Both the position numbers and the translations under genes were made by a program. From Millionella massiliensis (GTDB taxonomy: Bacteria > Bacteroidota > Bacteroidia > Bacteroidales > Rikenellaceae): a stretch of 64,000 bases of DNA. This document shows positions 33,653 to 43,719 of this stretch, piece after piece (position 1 is the stretch's first letter; every line of letters starts with the position of its first letter). The DNA lies in contig NZ_FNWD01000002.1 of NCBI RefSeq assembly GCF_900104655.1, positions 558,001 to 622,000 of the forward strand, given 5' to 3'. The notes under the pieces are model-generated. The model was not told the DNA's origin and did no database searches. It worked only from the letters and a program-made list of their open reading frames with translations.

Positions 33653-36196
33653 TTATTGACACATCACTTCGATCGTGCCGGTTTTCAGACCTTCACTTTC
33701 GGCCTTTATGACGATTTTGCCCGTCTCGCCCTTTTTCGCCTTCACGATCACCAGCGCCAAACCATTGTATGCATGCCGCTCGTGGCTTTTGAAGGGGGTA
33801 AAGTCGATCGCATTACCGTTGTCGGTCGATACGATCTCACCGGCACCCTCCACCGAGAAGCGAATCAGCGGATGGGTCCGGGGGACCGTCTGATTGCGGT
33901 TGTCCTGTACGGCCACCGTGACAAAAATCAACTCCGAACCGTCAGCCGGAATCACCGAACGATCGGCCGATAGGGCCAGTCGGGTCGGTTTGCCCGTGGT
34001 GCGCACCTCGGCCTCGGACCATTTCTGGCCATCCTTGTATGAGACGACCTTCACCACACCCGGCTCATACTTCACGCTGTCCCATACCAGCCGGAAATCC
34101 TCGCCCGGGGTTTTCGTCTTGCGACCCTGGCTTTTGCCATTGACGAAAAGTTCAGCTTCGGTACCGGAGGTATAGACATGTACGGGCGTAATCTCACCCT
34201 TGCGTTCGGGCCAGTTCCAGTGCGGCAGGATGTGGGTCATCGGAAGGTCGGGACGCCAGTGCGACTGGTAGAGGTAATAGCGGTCTTTCGGGAAGCCGGC
34301 CAGGTCGATGATCCCGAAATAGCTGCTGCGCGAAGGGGGATTCTGTTTGGCCAGTGAATCCAGAATCGCCTCGAGTTCCTTTTTCTTGGCCGGGTCGTTA
34401 CGGAAGTTGAGCAGGTTGGTCGCCGACGAATTGTAGGGGGTCGGTTCGCCCAGGTAGTCGAAACCGGTCCAGACATATTCGCCCAGCAGGTGGGGAAAGC
34501 GGGCCATCGTGCGGAACTGCACATCGGGAGCACACCCCCAGCCCGGCGACGCACGGTCGTACGAGGTAATCTGCCAATCCTGCATATCGGTACCGAAGAA
34601 ATATTCGCCGCGCGAGGATACGCACGAAGAGGTTTCACTGCCGATGGTCGGCATGTTGGCGTAGCGCGGATCAGCATCCCAGCGGGCCTGCTGGCCGAAG
34701 AAGTAGTTGACCCCCATAATATCCAGTGCGGCAGCGGCTCCAGAGTTACGCCCGCCGTCCGGATCGTTGTACCCGTTCGAGACCGGTCGGGTAGGGTCGG
34801 CCTTGCGAACGATGTCCACCAAATGTTTGGTCAGGATCAGGTCCTGCTGTTCCATCACTTCGTTGCCGATGGACCAGATGAAGACCGACGGATGGTTTCG
34901 GTCGCGGCGCACCAGCGCCAGCAGATCCTTTTCGTGCCACTGTTCGAAGAGGCGATTGTAGTCATATTTGCGTTTACCGTTTCTCCAGGCATCGAAAGCC
35001 TCGTCCCATACCAGCAGTCCCATCTTGTCGGCCATCTCCAGCAGTTCGGGAGCGGGCGGGTTGTGGGAGGTACGGATCGAGTTGCAACCCATCTCCTGGA
35101 GCATTTTCAGCTGACGCACCAGGGCGCTTTTGTTGAAGGCGGCCCCGAGCGATCCCAGGTCGTGGTGGTTGCAGACACCTTTGATTTCGACCCGCCGACC
35201 ATTCAACAGGAAACCGTTGCGAGCCGTAAATTCGATGGTACGGATACCGAACGGCGTGCGATAGGTGTCCATCACCTGTCCGTCGACTACGACCTGCGTT
35301 TCGGCCAGATAACGGTTCGGAGATTCAATGTCCCAGCGTTTGGGGTCGGCAATTTGAGCCGTCACGACGGTCGAAGCCGAACCACAGGCATGAATGTCGA
35401 GCGTTGTCGAGTTTTCGGCCACCTGTTTTCCCGGCACATCGTCCGCCCCGAGTTCGTAATAACGGGTGCGCAGTTCGGCCACGACCGGCATGGGCTGGAA
35501 GTTCTCGACCGAAATCTCGGTACGCACCTCGGCCGAACGGTCGGTAATCTCAGGGGTGGTGATATAGGTACCCCAGTGAGACACATGGACGGGGCGACAG
35601 CTCACCAGCCAGACGTGACGATAGATACCGGCTCCGCTGTACCAGCGCGACTCCCACTTTTCAGTGTCCAGCCGGACGGCCAGTACGTTCTCCTCGCCGG
35701 GTTTGATATAAGGGGTCAGGTCGAGCCGGAACGAAGTGTAGCCATAGGGCCATTCGCCGACATAGCGGCCGTTGAGCCAGATTTGAGCATTGGCCATGGC
35801 GCCGTCGAAATCGATGTAGGTGCGCTCGCCTTCGGCCGGATTGATCGTAAAGTGCTTCCGGTACCAACCAATACCCTGATAGGGAAGTTTGCCCGTTTCA
35901 CCGGCGAGTTCAATCCGGAAAGGGCCATCGATGGCAAAATCGTGGGGCAGGTCGAGCTGCTGCCAGGCGGAGTCGACCGCCTCGGGTTTGAACAGTCCTG
36001 ACGGCTCGGGCAGGGAAGTGCCGTCGGCCTGCAACCCGTAACGTGTGAACAACCACCCCTCATCGAAGGAGCGCACATTGGCATTCCCCATCCGGACGAT
36101 CGGTGCGGAGGTCGTTTGCTGACCGTCAGCGGAGAAGGCCTGAAGGCTGAAAAACGCACATATCAGCGCCAGCCACGTTTTTCGAAAAACTGTCAT
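33653..36196 (-). CDS. GH2 beta-galactosidase-like glycosidase, secreted
   Basis: 847 residues, signal peptide (TWLALICAFFSLQAFSADG). Jelly-roll sugar-binding domain, immunoglobulin-like domain, then the GH2 TIM barrel: GVCNHHDLGSLGAAF, TSHNPPAPELLE, and acid/base E446 in FIWSIGNEVMEQ; the nucleophile is probably E521 in GSETSS. The C-terminal part contains a DUF4982-like and Ig-like region (AELFVNGKSQGRKTK). Closest in pattern to beta-galactosidases of gut Bacteroidetes, though beta-glucuronidase or beta-mannosidase activity is not excluded. Periplasmic. Confidence 0.85.
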   Translation of the reverse strand: MTVFRKTWLALICAFFSLQAFSADGQQTTSAPIVRMGNANVRSFDEGWLFTRYGLQADGTSLPEPSGLFKPEAVDSAWQQLDLPHDFAIDGPFRIELAGETGKLPYQGIGWYRKHFTINPAEGERTYIDFDGAMANAQIWLNGRYVGEWPYGYTSFRLDLTPYIKPGEENVLAVRLDTEKWESRWYSGAGIYRHVWLVSCRPVHVSHWGTYITTPEITDRSAEVRTEISVENFQPMPVVAELRTRYYELGADDVPGKQVAENSTTLDIHACGSASTVVTAQIADPKRWDIESPNRYLAETQVVVDGQVMDTYRTPFGIRTIEFTARNGFLLNGRRVEIKGVCNHHDLGSLGAAFNKSALVRQLKMLQEMGCNSIRTSHNPPAPELLEMADKMGLLVWDEAFDAWRNGKRKYDYNRLFEQWHEKDLLALVRRDRNHPSVFIWSIGNEVMEQQDLILTKHLVDIVRKADPTRPVSNGYNDPDGGRNSGAAAALDIMGVNYFFGQQARWDADPRYANMPTIGSETSSCVSSRGEYFFGTDMQDWQITSYDRASPGWGCAPDVQFRTMARFPHLLGEYVWTGFDYLGEPTPYNSSATNLLNFRNDPAKKKELEAILDSLAKQNPPSRSSYFGIIDLAGFPKDRYYLYQSHWRPDLPMTHILPHWNWPERKGEITPVHVYTSGTEAELFVNGKSQGRKTKTPGEDFRLVWDSVKYEPGVVKVVSYKDGQKWSEAEVRTTGKPTRLALSADRSVIPADGSELIFVTVAVQDNRNQTVPRTHPLIRFSVEGAGEIVSTDNGNAIDFTPFKSHERHAYNGLALVIVKAKKGETGKIVIKAESEGLKTGTIEVMCQ

Positions 36197-36436
36197 GGAT
36201 TTATGAGTTTGGTGTTAGTGTATTGACCGCATCAGAATGCGCAACATATTGACGCACGAGTCGTGTACACTGCTGATATTTAGCGAACTAATGCCATCGA
36301 GCTTTTAGTAAACAAATATCAAATGCACAACATCCATGCAATATTCATAAAATTTATCAAGAAATGCAAACGGACAGCCGGCGATTGGGCCACTGTGGGA
36401 AACCATTCATCAGCCCGGGATTAATCATAAAGGGAT

Positions 36437-36476
36437 AATAAAAACGGCAGCTGAAAAACCTGTTTTCAACTGCCGT
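36437..36476 (-). terminator. Terminator of the IclR-ADH-DeoC-kinase operon
   Basis: ACGGCAG (36444-36450) pairs with CTGCCGT (36470-36476) with an inner GAAAAAC/TGTTTTC stretch; on the minus strand it is followed by TTTTTATTAT. It lies ~160 bases past the kinase stop. Confidence 0.75.
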
Positions 36477-36635
36477 ATCCTCCGTCAAAGAGTCCGCGGC
36501 TATAGTTTCTAATCTACTGCCAAACTAATATCCACGTGACGAGGAATAACTCGATCACTTTGATCATTTTCTACGGTTGATTCAAAGCATCGATAGATTC
36601 ATCCATCCGGAAACACCCGTGCGTGTTCCCACGGA

Positions 36636-38153
36636 TCAGAATTCACTCAACAACCGGGTCAACTGTCTGAAACGGGGCAGAATCTGCTCCTGATAAAAGG
36701 CAGCCCGATCGGCATCGGGTTCAAAACGTTTCTCGATCCGATGCAGTTGTGCAATACGGTCGTATCCCGACCAAAGCCCCGCGCCTTTGAGGGCCAGAGC
36801 TGCCGCACCCAACGATGCCGCCTCCTGATCGATGCAGGTTTTAACAATGGGCAGGTTATAAATGTCGGCAAAAAGCTGCATCCAGAAAGCACTTTTGGCC
36901 CCTCCCCCCACAATCAGCATGTCGCGCGTCACCGGCGCATAGGACTGCAACAAATCCAGCGCAATCCTGAGGTTCAGGGCAATCCCCTCCATGGCAGCCC
37001 TGATCAGATCGGCACGCGTATGCCCCAACTGCAGGCCGGCAAAGGCTCCGCATATGGTAGGCGAGGGTTCCAGCATCGACCCACCGGCCAGACTGGGATT
37101 AAAAAAGACCCCGTTGGCCCCCGCCACCGAACTCCCGGCCAACTCTCCCATCTGGTCGTAAGCATTACGCCCGGTCTCCTTTTCCTGTTGGAGCAGATCG
37201 GCACAGAGGGTGTCCCGAACCCAACGGAAGCTGTTTCCAGCGGAGAAGATACAGGTTGCCGAGGTATAAAGACCCGGAATGAGGTGAGCAAACACATAGG
37301 GTTTGCGCTCAAAATCGATCACCGGCGCATCGCCGATCGCGGCAATCCACGCCGAACTGCCCAGCGAGGTGTAGATCTCGCCCGCACGTATGCCGCCGGC
37401 TCCCAGCGCCATACAGGAGTTGTCGACCCCTCCGGCCATAACTTTGGTTCGGGGATTGAGTCCGGTTTCCCGGGCTGCCTCCTCGGTCAGCGTACCGACA
37501 ACGGCATCGGAGGGGAGAATCTCCGGGAAAATGGAGGGATCCAACCCGGCAGCCTGGATATAGGCCGGTTCGTACTGCCAGGCACGCAGATCGAAAACGC
37601 CGCTCCCCGAAGCATACGATGCATCGGTACAAAGACGCCCCGTCAGCCGGTAGTTACAATAATCCTTCGTACCGATCACACGATCGATGGCCGCAAACAT
37701 CTCGGGCTCGTGCGTCCGGTACCACATGATTTTGAACACCGAATAGCAGGCCGGCGGAAATCCGTTTCCGGTGCGTTCGTACCAGGCGCGGTAATCAGTC
37801 CGCGAGAAGAACTCTTCCGCCTCACGCACGGCCCGCTGGTCGGACCAGATCGGAGTGGTCCGACGCAACAGCTGCCCCTGCTTACCGATCGGCACAACGC
37901 CAAGGCTGTGGCCCGAAATGGCCAGCGAGACAATCTCATCAGGCGATACTCCCGACTTTTTCAACAGTTCGCGCGTGGAGCGGACCACAGCATTCCACCA
38001 GTCGTCCGGAGCCTGTTCCTGCCAGTCAGGCTGCGGGAAGTGGGTAGGGTAGGATATGAAAACCGACTCCAGAATTTCGCCCGCAGCCGAAAACAGGGAG
38101 GCTTTTATTCCCCCCGTACCCAGATCATAGGCAATTACCTTCGGGCCGTTCAT
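36636..38153 (-). CDS. FGGY-family sugar kinase
   Basis: 505 residues from ATG 38153; this ATG overlaps the deoC stop as ATGA, so the two are coupled and the GTG two codons upstream is unlikely. ATP-dependent kinase of the xylulokinase/glycerol kinase family: N-terminal YDLGTGGIKASLF (phosphate loop), SGHSLGVVPIG, a TTPIWSDQR substrate segment, and the C-terminal GGVDNSCMALGAGG and IVGGGAKSAFWMQLFADI blocks. The substrate cannot be read directly; pairing with DeoC suggests a ketose or deoxy-sugar whose phosphate is an aldolase substrate. Last gene of a leftward operon. Confidence 0.85.
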   Translation of the reverse strand: MNGPKVIAYDLGTGGIKASLFSAAGEILESVFISYPTHFPQPDWQEQAPDDWWNAVVRSTRELLKKSGVSPDEIVSLAISGHSLGVVPIGKQGQLLRRTTPIWSDQRAVREAEEFFSRTDYRAWYERTGNGFPPACYSVFKIMWYRTHEPEMFAAIDRVIGTKDYCNYRLTGRLCTDASYASGSGVFDLRAWQYEPAYIQAAGLDPSIFPEILPSDAVVGTLTEEAARETGLNPRTKVMAGGVDNSCMALGAGGIRAGEIYTSLGSSAWIAAIGDAPVIDFERKPYVFAHLIPGLYTSATCIFSAGNSFRWVRDTLCADLLQQEKETGRNAYDQMGELAGSSVAGANGVFFNPSLAGGSMLEPSPTICGAFAGLQLGHTRADLIRAAMEGIALNLRIALDLLQSYAPVTRDMLIVGGGAKSAFWMQLFADIYNLPIVKTCIDQEAASLGAAALALKGAGLWSGYDRIAQLHRIEKRFEPDADRAAFYQEQILPRFRQLTRLLSEF

Positions 38154-38827
38154 AACCACCCCCGTTCTTCGGCCTCGCGCATGATGCCGAGCGCCGACTT
38201 ATAACCGATTCCGAAACGCGACACTCCCATGTCACGCATCTTCAGCAGCGTATCCAACGAACGGACGCCGCCGGCCACTTTCAACGGGATGGTGTCACCC
38301 ACAGCCGCCTTGATGACTTCAATGTGGTGTTCGGTGGTCGCACCGGCCCATCCGGTTCCGGTCTTGACAAACGCAGCCCCGGCATCGCGGATAATCTTCG
38401 ACGCGGCAGTAATCTCCTCGTCGGTCAGCAACACCACCTCCATAATCACTTTCAACGGCAGGGGGCTGACCACCGCCTTGATTTGCTCAATCTCGGCCTT
38501 GACTTCGTCGAGCATGCCCGATTTGAGTTTACCGATGTTCAACACCATATCGACCTCGTCGCACCCTTTCTCCTTCATCTGCCGGGCCTCGAACAGTTTG
38601 GCTTCCAGCGTCTCGCCCCCCGACGGGAATCCGACAATACCGCCGATGCGCAGGTTCGGAATCTCGTTCCGGTAGGGCAGTATGCGATCGATCATGCCCG
38701 GCATGGAGAACACACAGATGAACGGGTATTTGGCGGTCGCCCGCAGAATATCTTCAATTTCGTTCCAGGTCGATTCAGCCCGTACCGCACTGATGTCGAT
38801 CATGGATGCAATCTCTTTTATCGTCAT
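38150..38827 (-). CDS. deoC: Deoxyribose-phosphate aldolase family (DeoC)
   Basis: 225 residues, class I aldolase of the DeoC family. The Schiff-base Lys is K155 in FVKTGTGW; K183 in LKVAGGVRS and D93 in CDEVDMVLN complete the catalytic set. The classical reaction is 2-deoxyribose-5-P to glyceraldehyde-3-P plus acetaldehyde. The operon adds a sugar kinase and an Fe-alcohol dehydrogenase but no nucleoside phosphorylase or phosphopentomutase, so it may serve sugar rather than nucleoside breakdown. Lies 159 bases after the dehydrogenase and is coupled to the kinase. Confidence 0.9.
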   Translation of the reverse strand: MTIKEIASMIDISAVRAESTWNEIEDILRATAKYPFICVFSMPGMIDRILPYRNEIPNLRIGGIVGFPSGGETLEAKLFEARQMKEKGCDEVDMVLNIGKLKSGMLDEVKAEIEQIKAVVSPLPLKVIMEVVLLTDEEITAASKIIRDAGAAFVKTGTGWAGATTEHHIEVIKAAVGDTIPLKVAGGVRSLDTLLKMRDMGVSRFGIGYKSALGIMREAEERGWL

Positions 38828-38986
38828 TTTATCTTCTTGTTTTTAGATTATACCATTCAAAGATTCCGGATCGAAGTCACGCGGTTCGAGGCTCCCGGAA
38901 TCAACCATGCCGAACCGGATGGCGACAGGAACCAAACAGATACCTTTTCCCTGCCCATGCCATCCGGATCCGGCAATTTGGAACCG

Positions 38987-40180
38987 CTACAACACCCGGC
39001 TCAGCACCTGGGCAATATCCTCCTGCGAAACCGGGGGGTTGCAGGCCAGATAGCCATCGCTGCCGAAGCTGACCTTCACCACATTTTGGACAATCAGCGG
39101 AATATCGGGCTGCGTTACCTTCATATCGGTCAGCGACAACGGGGTACCAATCCGTTTCAGGAATGCCCGGAAGGCTGCGATCCCCTCGCCAATCACCTCC
39201 TGCTGCGTCTTGCCGGCGGGCTGAACACCCATCACGTTCGTGGCAAAACGGACATAGATCTCCGGTTTGCGCGGTGCCATCACCTCCATCCAGGCCGGCA
39301 TCAGGATCGACAGCGAAGCTCCGTGGGGCACCCGGTAGAGGGCCGTCAATACGTGACCCACCTGATGGATCGGGGTCCAGGCATCGCCCGGCGACGCCCA
39401 GCCGTTGATGGCGCAAGTTGCCGCCCACTGCAGGTGCGAACGAGCCGAGATGTTCTTCGGATCGGCCAGCACCTTGTCCACGTTATCAATGACCGTCCGC
39501 ATCACCCCCTCCTGGAAGTAATGCTGCAGATCGCTGTCATCCTCACCGTTCAGATAGATCTCCAACACGTGTGAAATCGTATCGGCTGCGGCACAGGCCG
39601 TCTGGAACGGGGGCAGCGAAACGGTCAGTTCCGGGTCGATGATCGAGACTTTCGGATAGAGGCAGGGGGCCCAGATGTACGACTTTTCCTGCAAAGCCCG
39701 GTTGCTGACCACGGCACACAGGTTCATTTCGCTCCCCGTGGCCGGCAGCGTCGGAATCATCATGGTCGGCAGCGAACGTTCGGGCGGAACGGCCGACACC
39801 ACACTGTGCCGGCTGTAGACCATATTCCAAAGGTCACCCTCGTAGTACACACCGGCAGCAATGGCCTTGGCGGCATCCATGGCACTCCCGCCACCGACAC
39901 CGATCACCAGTTCAACCCCCTTCTCACGGCAAAAATCCGCACCGGCCGAAACGACCGTAATCTCCGGATTCTCTTCGATTTCATAGAAGGTAAAAACCGA
40001 CAGACCTTCGGCGGCCAACAGCCGTTCGATGCGCTCCATCAGCGGCGCTAGAAAGGCCAGTTCCTTGTAAGAGACCAGACACACCTTTGTCCCCAGTTTG
40101 GCAGCCTCCTTGCCGCACCGTTCGACTTCGCCGGCTCCGAAAATCACACGGACCGGATTGTAATACTCAAAGTTTTTCAT
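38987..40180 (-). CDS. Iron-containing alcohol dehydrogenase
   Basis: 397 residues, group III metal-dependent alcohol dehydrogenase. NAD-binding GVGGGSAMDAAK at 94-105; probable metal ligands D200 and H204 in AADTISH, H276 in VGHVLTA and H286 in VPHGASL. Cytoplasmic. Reduces aldehydes to alcohols (or the reverse). Between an IclR regulator (43 bases upstream) and deoC: an attractive partner, reducing the acetaldehyde or lactaldehyde made by the aldolase. Confidence 0.9.
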   Translation of the reverse strand: MKNFEYYNPVRVIFGAGEVERCGKEAAKLGTKVCLVSYKELAFLAPLMERIERLLAAEGLSVFTFYEIEENPEITVVSAGADFCREKGVELVIGVGGGSAMDAAKAIAAGVYYEGDLWNMVYSRHSVVSAVPPERSLPTMMIPTLPATGSEMNLCAVVSNRALQEKSYIWAPCLYPKVSIIDPELTVSLPPFQTACAAADTISHVLEIYLNGEDDSDLQHYFQEGVMRTVIDNVDKVLADPKNISARSHLQWAATCAINGWASPGDAWTPIHQVGHVLTALYRVPHGASLSILMPAWMEVMAPRKPEIYVRFATNVMGVQPAGKTQQEVIGEGIAAFRAFLKRIGTPLSLTDMKVTQPDIPLIVQNVVKVSFGSDGYLACNPPVSQEDIAQVLSRVL

Positions 40181-40223
40181 CTTGACTTACGATTTATCTT
40201 AAACTATTACTTTTCCATTTAGA

Positions 40224-41018
40224 CTACTTCACATACCCCAGTTTCGAAGAGATTGCCATGGAAGCCTCCTGCAATTTGGCCGCCGTCGCCGGAAAATCAG
40301 CCTCACGCAGACGCCCCGACGGACCGGAGGTCCACAACGCCGCAATCAACATTCCGAACTGATTGTAGATTGGCGTAGCCACACAGTGTACACCCGCCAT
40401 CTCCTCCTCGCGATCGACGGCATATCCCGCCGCACGCACCCGTTCGATCTCCTCGAGCATCGCCTCGCGCGAAGCGATGGTCCGCTCGTTATAGACCCGG
40501 AAATCGATGGTATCCAGCAACTGTTCCTGCTGGACGGGATCCTTCGTGCAGGCCAGGAACACCTTGCCAGGCGCCGAAGAGTGCAGGTCGAAACTGTTGC
40601 CTGCACGCAGCAGGAAGGTAAAGTTGTGTGAACCGATCACCTGTTCCAGCAGCACCACGCGGTTGTTGATCAGCACCCCCAGCATGACACTCTCACGGAT
40701 CTCGTCCCGCAGAGCCTGCATCACCGGCAGGGCCAGTTCGACCAGGTTGGCTTCGCCCAGGGCCTTCAGCCCGAGGCACAGCAATTTCTTGGTCAGGTAG
40801 TAACGCGCGTTCGTCTCGTTTTTGTTCACGTAGCCCATCTGGTGCAGCGAACCCAGCAGCCGATAGATCGTCGTTTTCGATACCCCCATCGCCTGAGTCA
40901 GTTCCAGCATGGTGACCCCTTCCGGATACTGCGTCATGAGTTCCAACATATCGAATCCCTTTTTCAACATCGGAATCGTATAGTTAAATTCGGCCGTCAT
41001 ACTATTCTCTTGGTCCAT
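40224..41018 (-). CDS. IclR-family transcriptional regulator
   Basis: 264 residues from ATG 41018; the frame extends upstream but that part crosses the promoter. N-terminal winged helix-turn-helix (GVTMLELTQAMGVSKTTIYRLLGSLHQMGYV), then the IclR effector-binding domain (LGLKALGEANLVELALPVMQALRDEIRESVMLGVL ... REEEMAGVHCVATPIYNQFGMLIAALWTSGPS). First gene of the leftward operon with Fe-ADH, deoC and kinase, so it most likely controls that operon by sensing a pathway sugar or phosphate, and perhaps the divergent glycosidase gene at 41265. Confidence 0.9.
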   Translation of the reverse strand: MDQENSMTAEFNYTIPMLKKGFDMLELMTQYPEGVTMLELTQAMGVSKTTIYRLLGSLHQMGYVNKNETNARYYLTKKLLCLGLKALGEANLVELALPVMQALRDEIRESVMLGVLINNRVVLLEQVIGSHNFTFLLRAGNSFDLHSSAPGKVFLACTKDPVQQEQLLDTIDFRVYNERTIASREAMLEEIERVRAAGYAVDREEEMAGVHCVATPIYNQFGMLIAALWTSGPSGRLREADFPATAAKLQEASMAISSKLGYVK

Positions 41019-41057
41019 GGTAGAAGTTTCAAATATGAATATTCGGTTTTGTATTTG

Positions 41058-41065
41058 CAAATGTA
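41058..41065 (-). promoter_or_regulatory. -7 box (TACATTTG) of iclR operon, within a small dyad
   Basis: On the minus strand TACATTTG fits TAnnTTTG, 40 bases upstream of the iclR ATG. The flanking sequence GTATTTGCAAATGTA is a near-palindrome (ATTTGCAAAT core at 41053-41062), a possible IclR operator. Confidence 0.4.
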
Positions 41066-41264
41066 TGAAATTTCTGATAAGATTGTCCTCCGTGATGCAA
41101 AATCCCCCGAAATTCGCTCCGAAGCACCGGAGAGGATGCCGCGATGAGCATTTGCAGAGGTCGCACAGCCCAACCGCCCCACATTCTCCGGACCGCATTT
41201 GATCCATAAGCAGAGAATCATTACTTTTACTGACCTAACATATAAACCCATCCGACTACACCCC

Positions 41265-43274
41265 ATGAATTTATTGAAAACCGGTCTGCTACTCGCAGGC
41301 CTTGCCGTCGTATCGTCCCAGGAGGCTGCCGTCGCCAAAACCCGCTGGCAAATCGCTCCGGACAGCAGCATCGTTTGGAACATCGACAACTCAACACCCC
41401 ATCAAGACCACATCGAAATGAGCGGGAAACGCGTATCGGTCGTCCTGCGCTACGGAGTGGACAGCGACGGAGCCTTCCGGCTCAACAAGAGTATGGTTTG
41501 GCCGTTGCTGCGGACCATTCCGAACAACACCCACGCCAGCCTGATGCGCCGCTACGACTGGAACCCGCTGAGCAGCGTGACCATCAACGGCCGCAGCCTC
41601 GACGGCGAAAAGGTCCGCTCCATCCGGATCAAAGGCGACCTGACCGTCGAAAGCCGCTTCGACCACGGCTCGTTCGGAACGTGGAAGCTCACCCGCCAAT
41701 ATTTCCCCTCGACGGATCAACCCGCGCTGGTCGAACGCTACCGGATCGTCAACACCGGCAACAGCTCGCTGGCCGTTGAAATTCCCGACGAACGGTTTAC
41801 CGCCAGCACCGATCCGGCCCAGGGCGTCCAGGGGAGCTACACCATCGAAGGCCGCATCGACCGTTCCGGCTTCTTCACCCTCCAACCCGGCGATACGCTG
41901 CAATTCGCAGCCTCCCTCACGGCCCACACCGCCCAAAGTCCTTCGATCGAGCTGGACGCACGGGCCGAAAGCAGCAAACGCGCCGCAGCTGTCGATTTCT
42001 GGATGAGCCACCTGGTACTGGAGACCCCCGACCCGGTGATCGACCAGATGTTCGCCTTTTCGAAAATCCGAGCCTGTGAAAGCATCTACGAAACGCAGGG
42101 CGGCCCGATGCACGGTCCGGGCGGCGAATCCTACTACGCCGCCATCTGGGCCAACGACCAGGCCGAATATGTCAATCCCTACTTTCCCTTCACCGGCTAC
42201 CAGTACGGCAACCAGTCGGCCCTCAACTCCTACCGTCACTTCGCCCGCTTCATGAACGACCGCTGGGAACCGATCCCCAGCTCCATCATCGCCGAGGGGC
42301 TCGACATCTGGAACGGAGCCGGCGACCGCGGCGATGCTGCCATGATTGCCTACGGAGCAGCACGCTACGTGTTGGCCCGCGGCGATGCCGAAGAGGCCGA
42401 GAGCCTGTGGCCGCTGATCACCTGGTGTCTGGAGTATTGCCACCGCAAACTGAACGCCGACGGGGTAGTGGACTCAGACACTGACGAACTCGAAAACCGT
42501 TTCCCGGCCGGCAGCGCCAACCTCTGCACCTCGACCCTCTACTACGATGCGCTGATTTCGGCAGCCTACCTGGCCGAAGAGTTAGACAAAGGCGCCAAAA
42601 TTGCCCGCAGCTATCGCCAACAGGCCGAGACGCTCCGCCGAAACATCGAAAACTACTTCGGTGCCAAGGTCGAAGGATTCGATACCTACGCCTACTACAA
42701 AGGCAACGACGTCCTGCGTTCCTGGATCTGCATTCCGCTGGTAGCAGGCATCCACGAACGGGCCGAAGGCACCATTCAGGCTCTCTTCTCACCGCGTCTG
42801 TGGACCAAGAACGGTCTGCTGACGCAGGCCGGCAGCGAAACCTTCTGGGATCGCTCGACACTGTACGCCCTGCGCGGCGTATATGCAGCCGGCGCCACCG
42901 AGAAAGCGACCGACTACCTGCACCGTTACTCGACGACCCGTCTGCTGGGCGACCACGTGCCCTATGCGATCGAGGCTTGGCCCGAAGGCGAACAACGCCA
43001 CCTTTCGGCCGAGAGTGGCCTCTACGGACGCATCATTACCGAGGGGCTGTTCGGCATCCGTCCGACCGGTTTCCGCACTTTCACCCTCACGCCGCGTCTG
43101 CCCCAGGCATGGGATCGCATGGCCCTGAAAAAGATCGGGGCATTCGGTTCGGAATTCGACATCACGGTCGAACGGGCCTCGGCCGGCAAACTGAAAATCA
43201 CCGTTGCCGAAGACGGCAAACACCAAACCCATACCGTCACAGAGGGGTCGACGACTGAAATTCGATTGAAATAA
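41265..43274 (+). CDS. Secreted six-hairpin (alpha/alpha)6 glycosidase
   Basis: 669 residues from the ATG that gives a signal peptide (LKTGLLLAGLAVVSSQEAAVAK). N-terminal beta-sandwich to ~residue 250, then an (alpha/alpha)6-barrel: GPGGESYYAAIWANDQAEYVNPYF, AEGLDIWNGAGDRGDAAMIAYG, ELENRFPAGSANLCTSTLYYDALI, and a Trp-rich end WDRSTLYALRGVYAAG. Acidic residues in ANDQAE and DGVVDSDTDELE could be catalytic. This fold is shared by GH15, GH63, GH78, GH95 and GH127-like enzymes; I cannot assign the family. Divergent from the iclR operon. Confidence 0.65.
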   Translation: MNLLKTGLLLAGLAVVSSQEAAVAKTRWQIAPDSSIVWNIDNSTPHQDHIEMSGKRVSVVLRYGVDSDGAFRLNKSMVWPLLRTIPNNTHASLMRRYDWNPLSSVTINGRSLDGEKVRSIRIKGDLTVESRFDHGSFGTWKLTRQYFPSTDQPALVERYRIVNTGNSSLAVEIPDERFTASTDPAQGVQGSYTIEGRIDRSGFFTLQPGDTLQFAASLTAHTAQSPSIELDARAESSKRAAAVDFWMSHLVLETPDPVIDQMFAFSKIRACESIYETQGGPMHGPGGESYYAAIWANDQAEYVNPYFPFTGYQYGNQSALNSYRHFARFMNDRWEPIPSSIIAEGLDIWNGAGDRGDAAMIAYGAARYVLARGDAEEAESLWPLITWCLEYCHRKLNADGVVDSDTDELENRFPAGSANLCTSTLYYDALISAAYLAEELDKGAKIARSYRQQAETLRRNIENYFGAKVEGFDTYAYYKGNDVLRSWICIPLVAGIHERAEGTIQALFSPRLWTKNGLLTQAGSETFWDRSTLYALRGVYAAGATEKATDYLHRYSTTRLLGDHVPYAIEAWPEGEQRHLSAESGLYGRIITEGLFGIRPTGFRTFTLTPRLPQAWDRMALKKIGAFGSEFDITVERASAGKLKITVAEDGKHQTHTVTEGSTTEIRLK

Positions 43275-43332
43275 ATCCGCGACGCTCAACCCCATAAGCA
43301 TTCCGGACACATTTCCTCCACAATTCCACAAC

Positions 43333-43369
43333 AAAAAGAGGCTGTAATTCCACTTACAGCCTCTTTTTT
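43333..43369 (+). terminator. Terminator of the six-hairpin glycosidase gene
   Basis: AAAAAGAGGCTGTAA pairs with TTACAGCCTCTTTTT around a 6-base loop and ends in a T run. Confidence 0.85.
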
Positions 43370-43719
43370 ATTGTACAACGCGCTTTCAGTCGGTCTTTCC
43401 GATTGCATTTCCACTCCGCAGCCCGAATTCCAACCATATCGGAGTATTGAATACAACGGCTTCACTCCGCTTCGCTCAACTTCCGCAGGACACGGCCACG
43501 AAACAACCACACCGTATACAAACAATCGTTTGAAACCACCCCTCACTTGCGTTCTAATTTTCGTCTTTACCCAAAAAGCATTCTGCGCCCCGGAAGGAAC
43601 GTAATCCCCATAGGACCATACGCCGAATTATGGGTGTCAACAGGCAAACTCTCTTCCGATTCTTTCGGGTGCATTCCGACATTCCATTTCCGACAAGACA
43701 GCAAGGCTTTCACCCCGTC
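43370..43719. other. Gene-free region between convergent genes
   Basis: No convincing coding frame; the small rightward frames here have no domain or codon pattern like the neighbours. Bounded by terminators on both sides. Confidence 0.6.
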
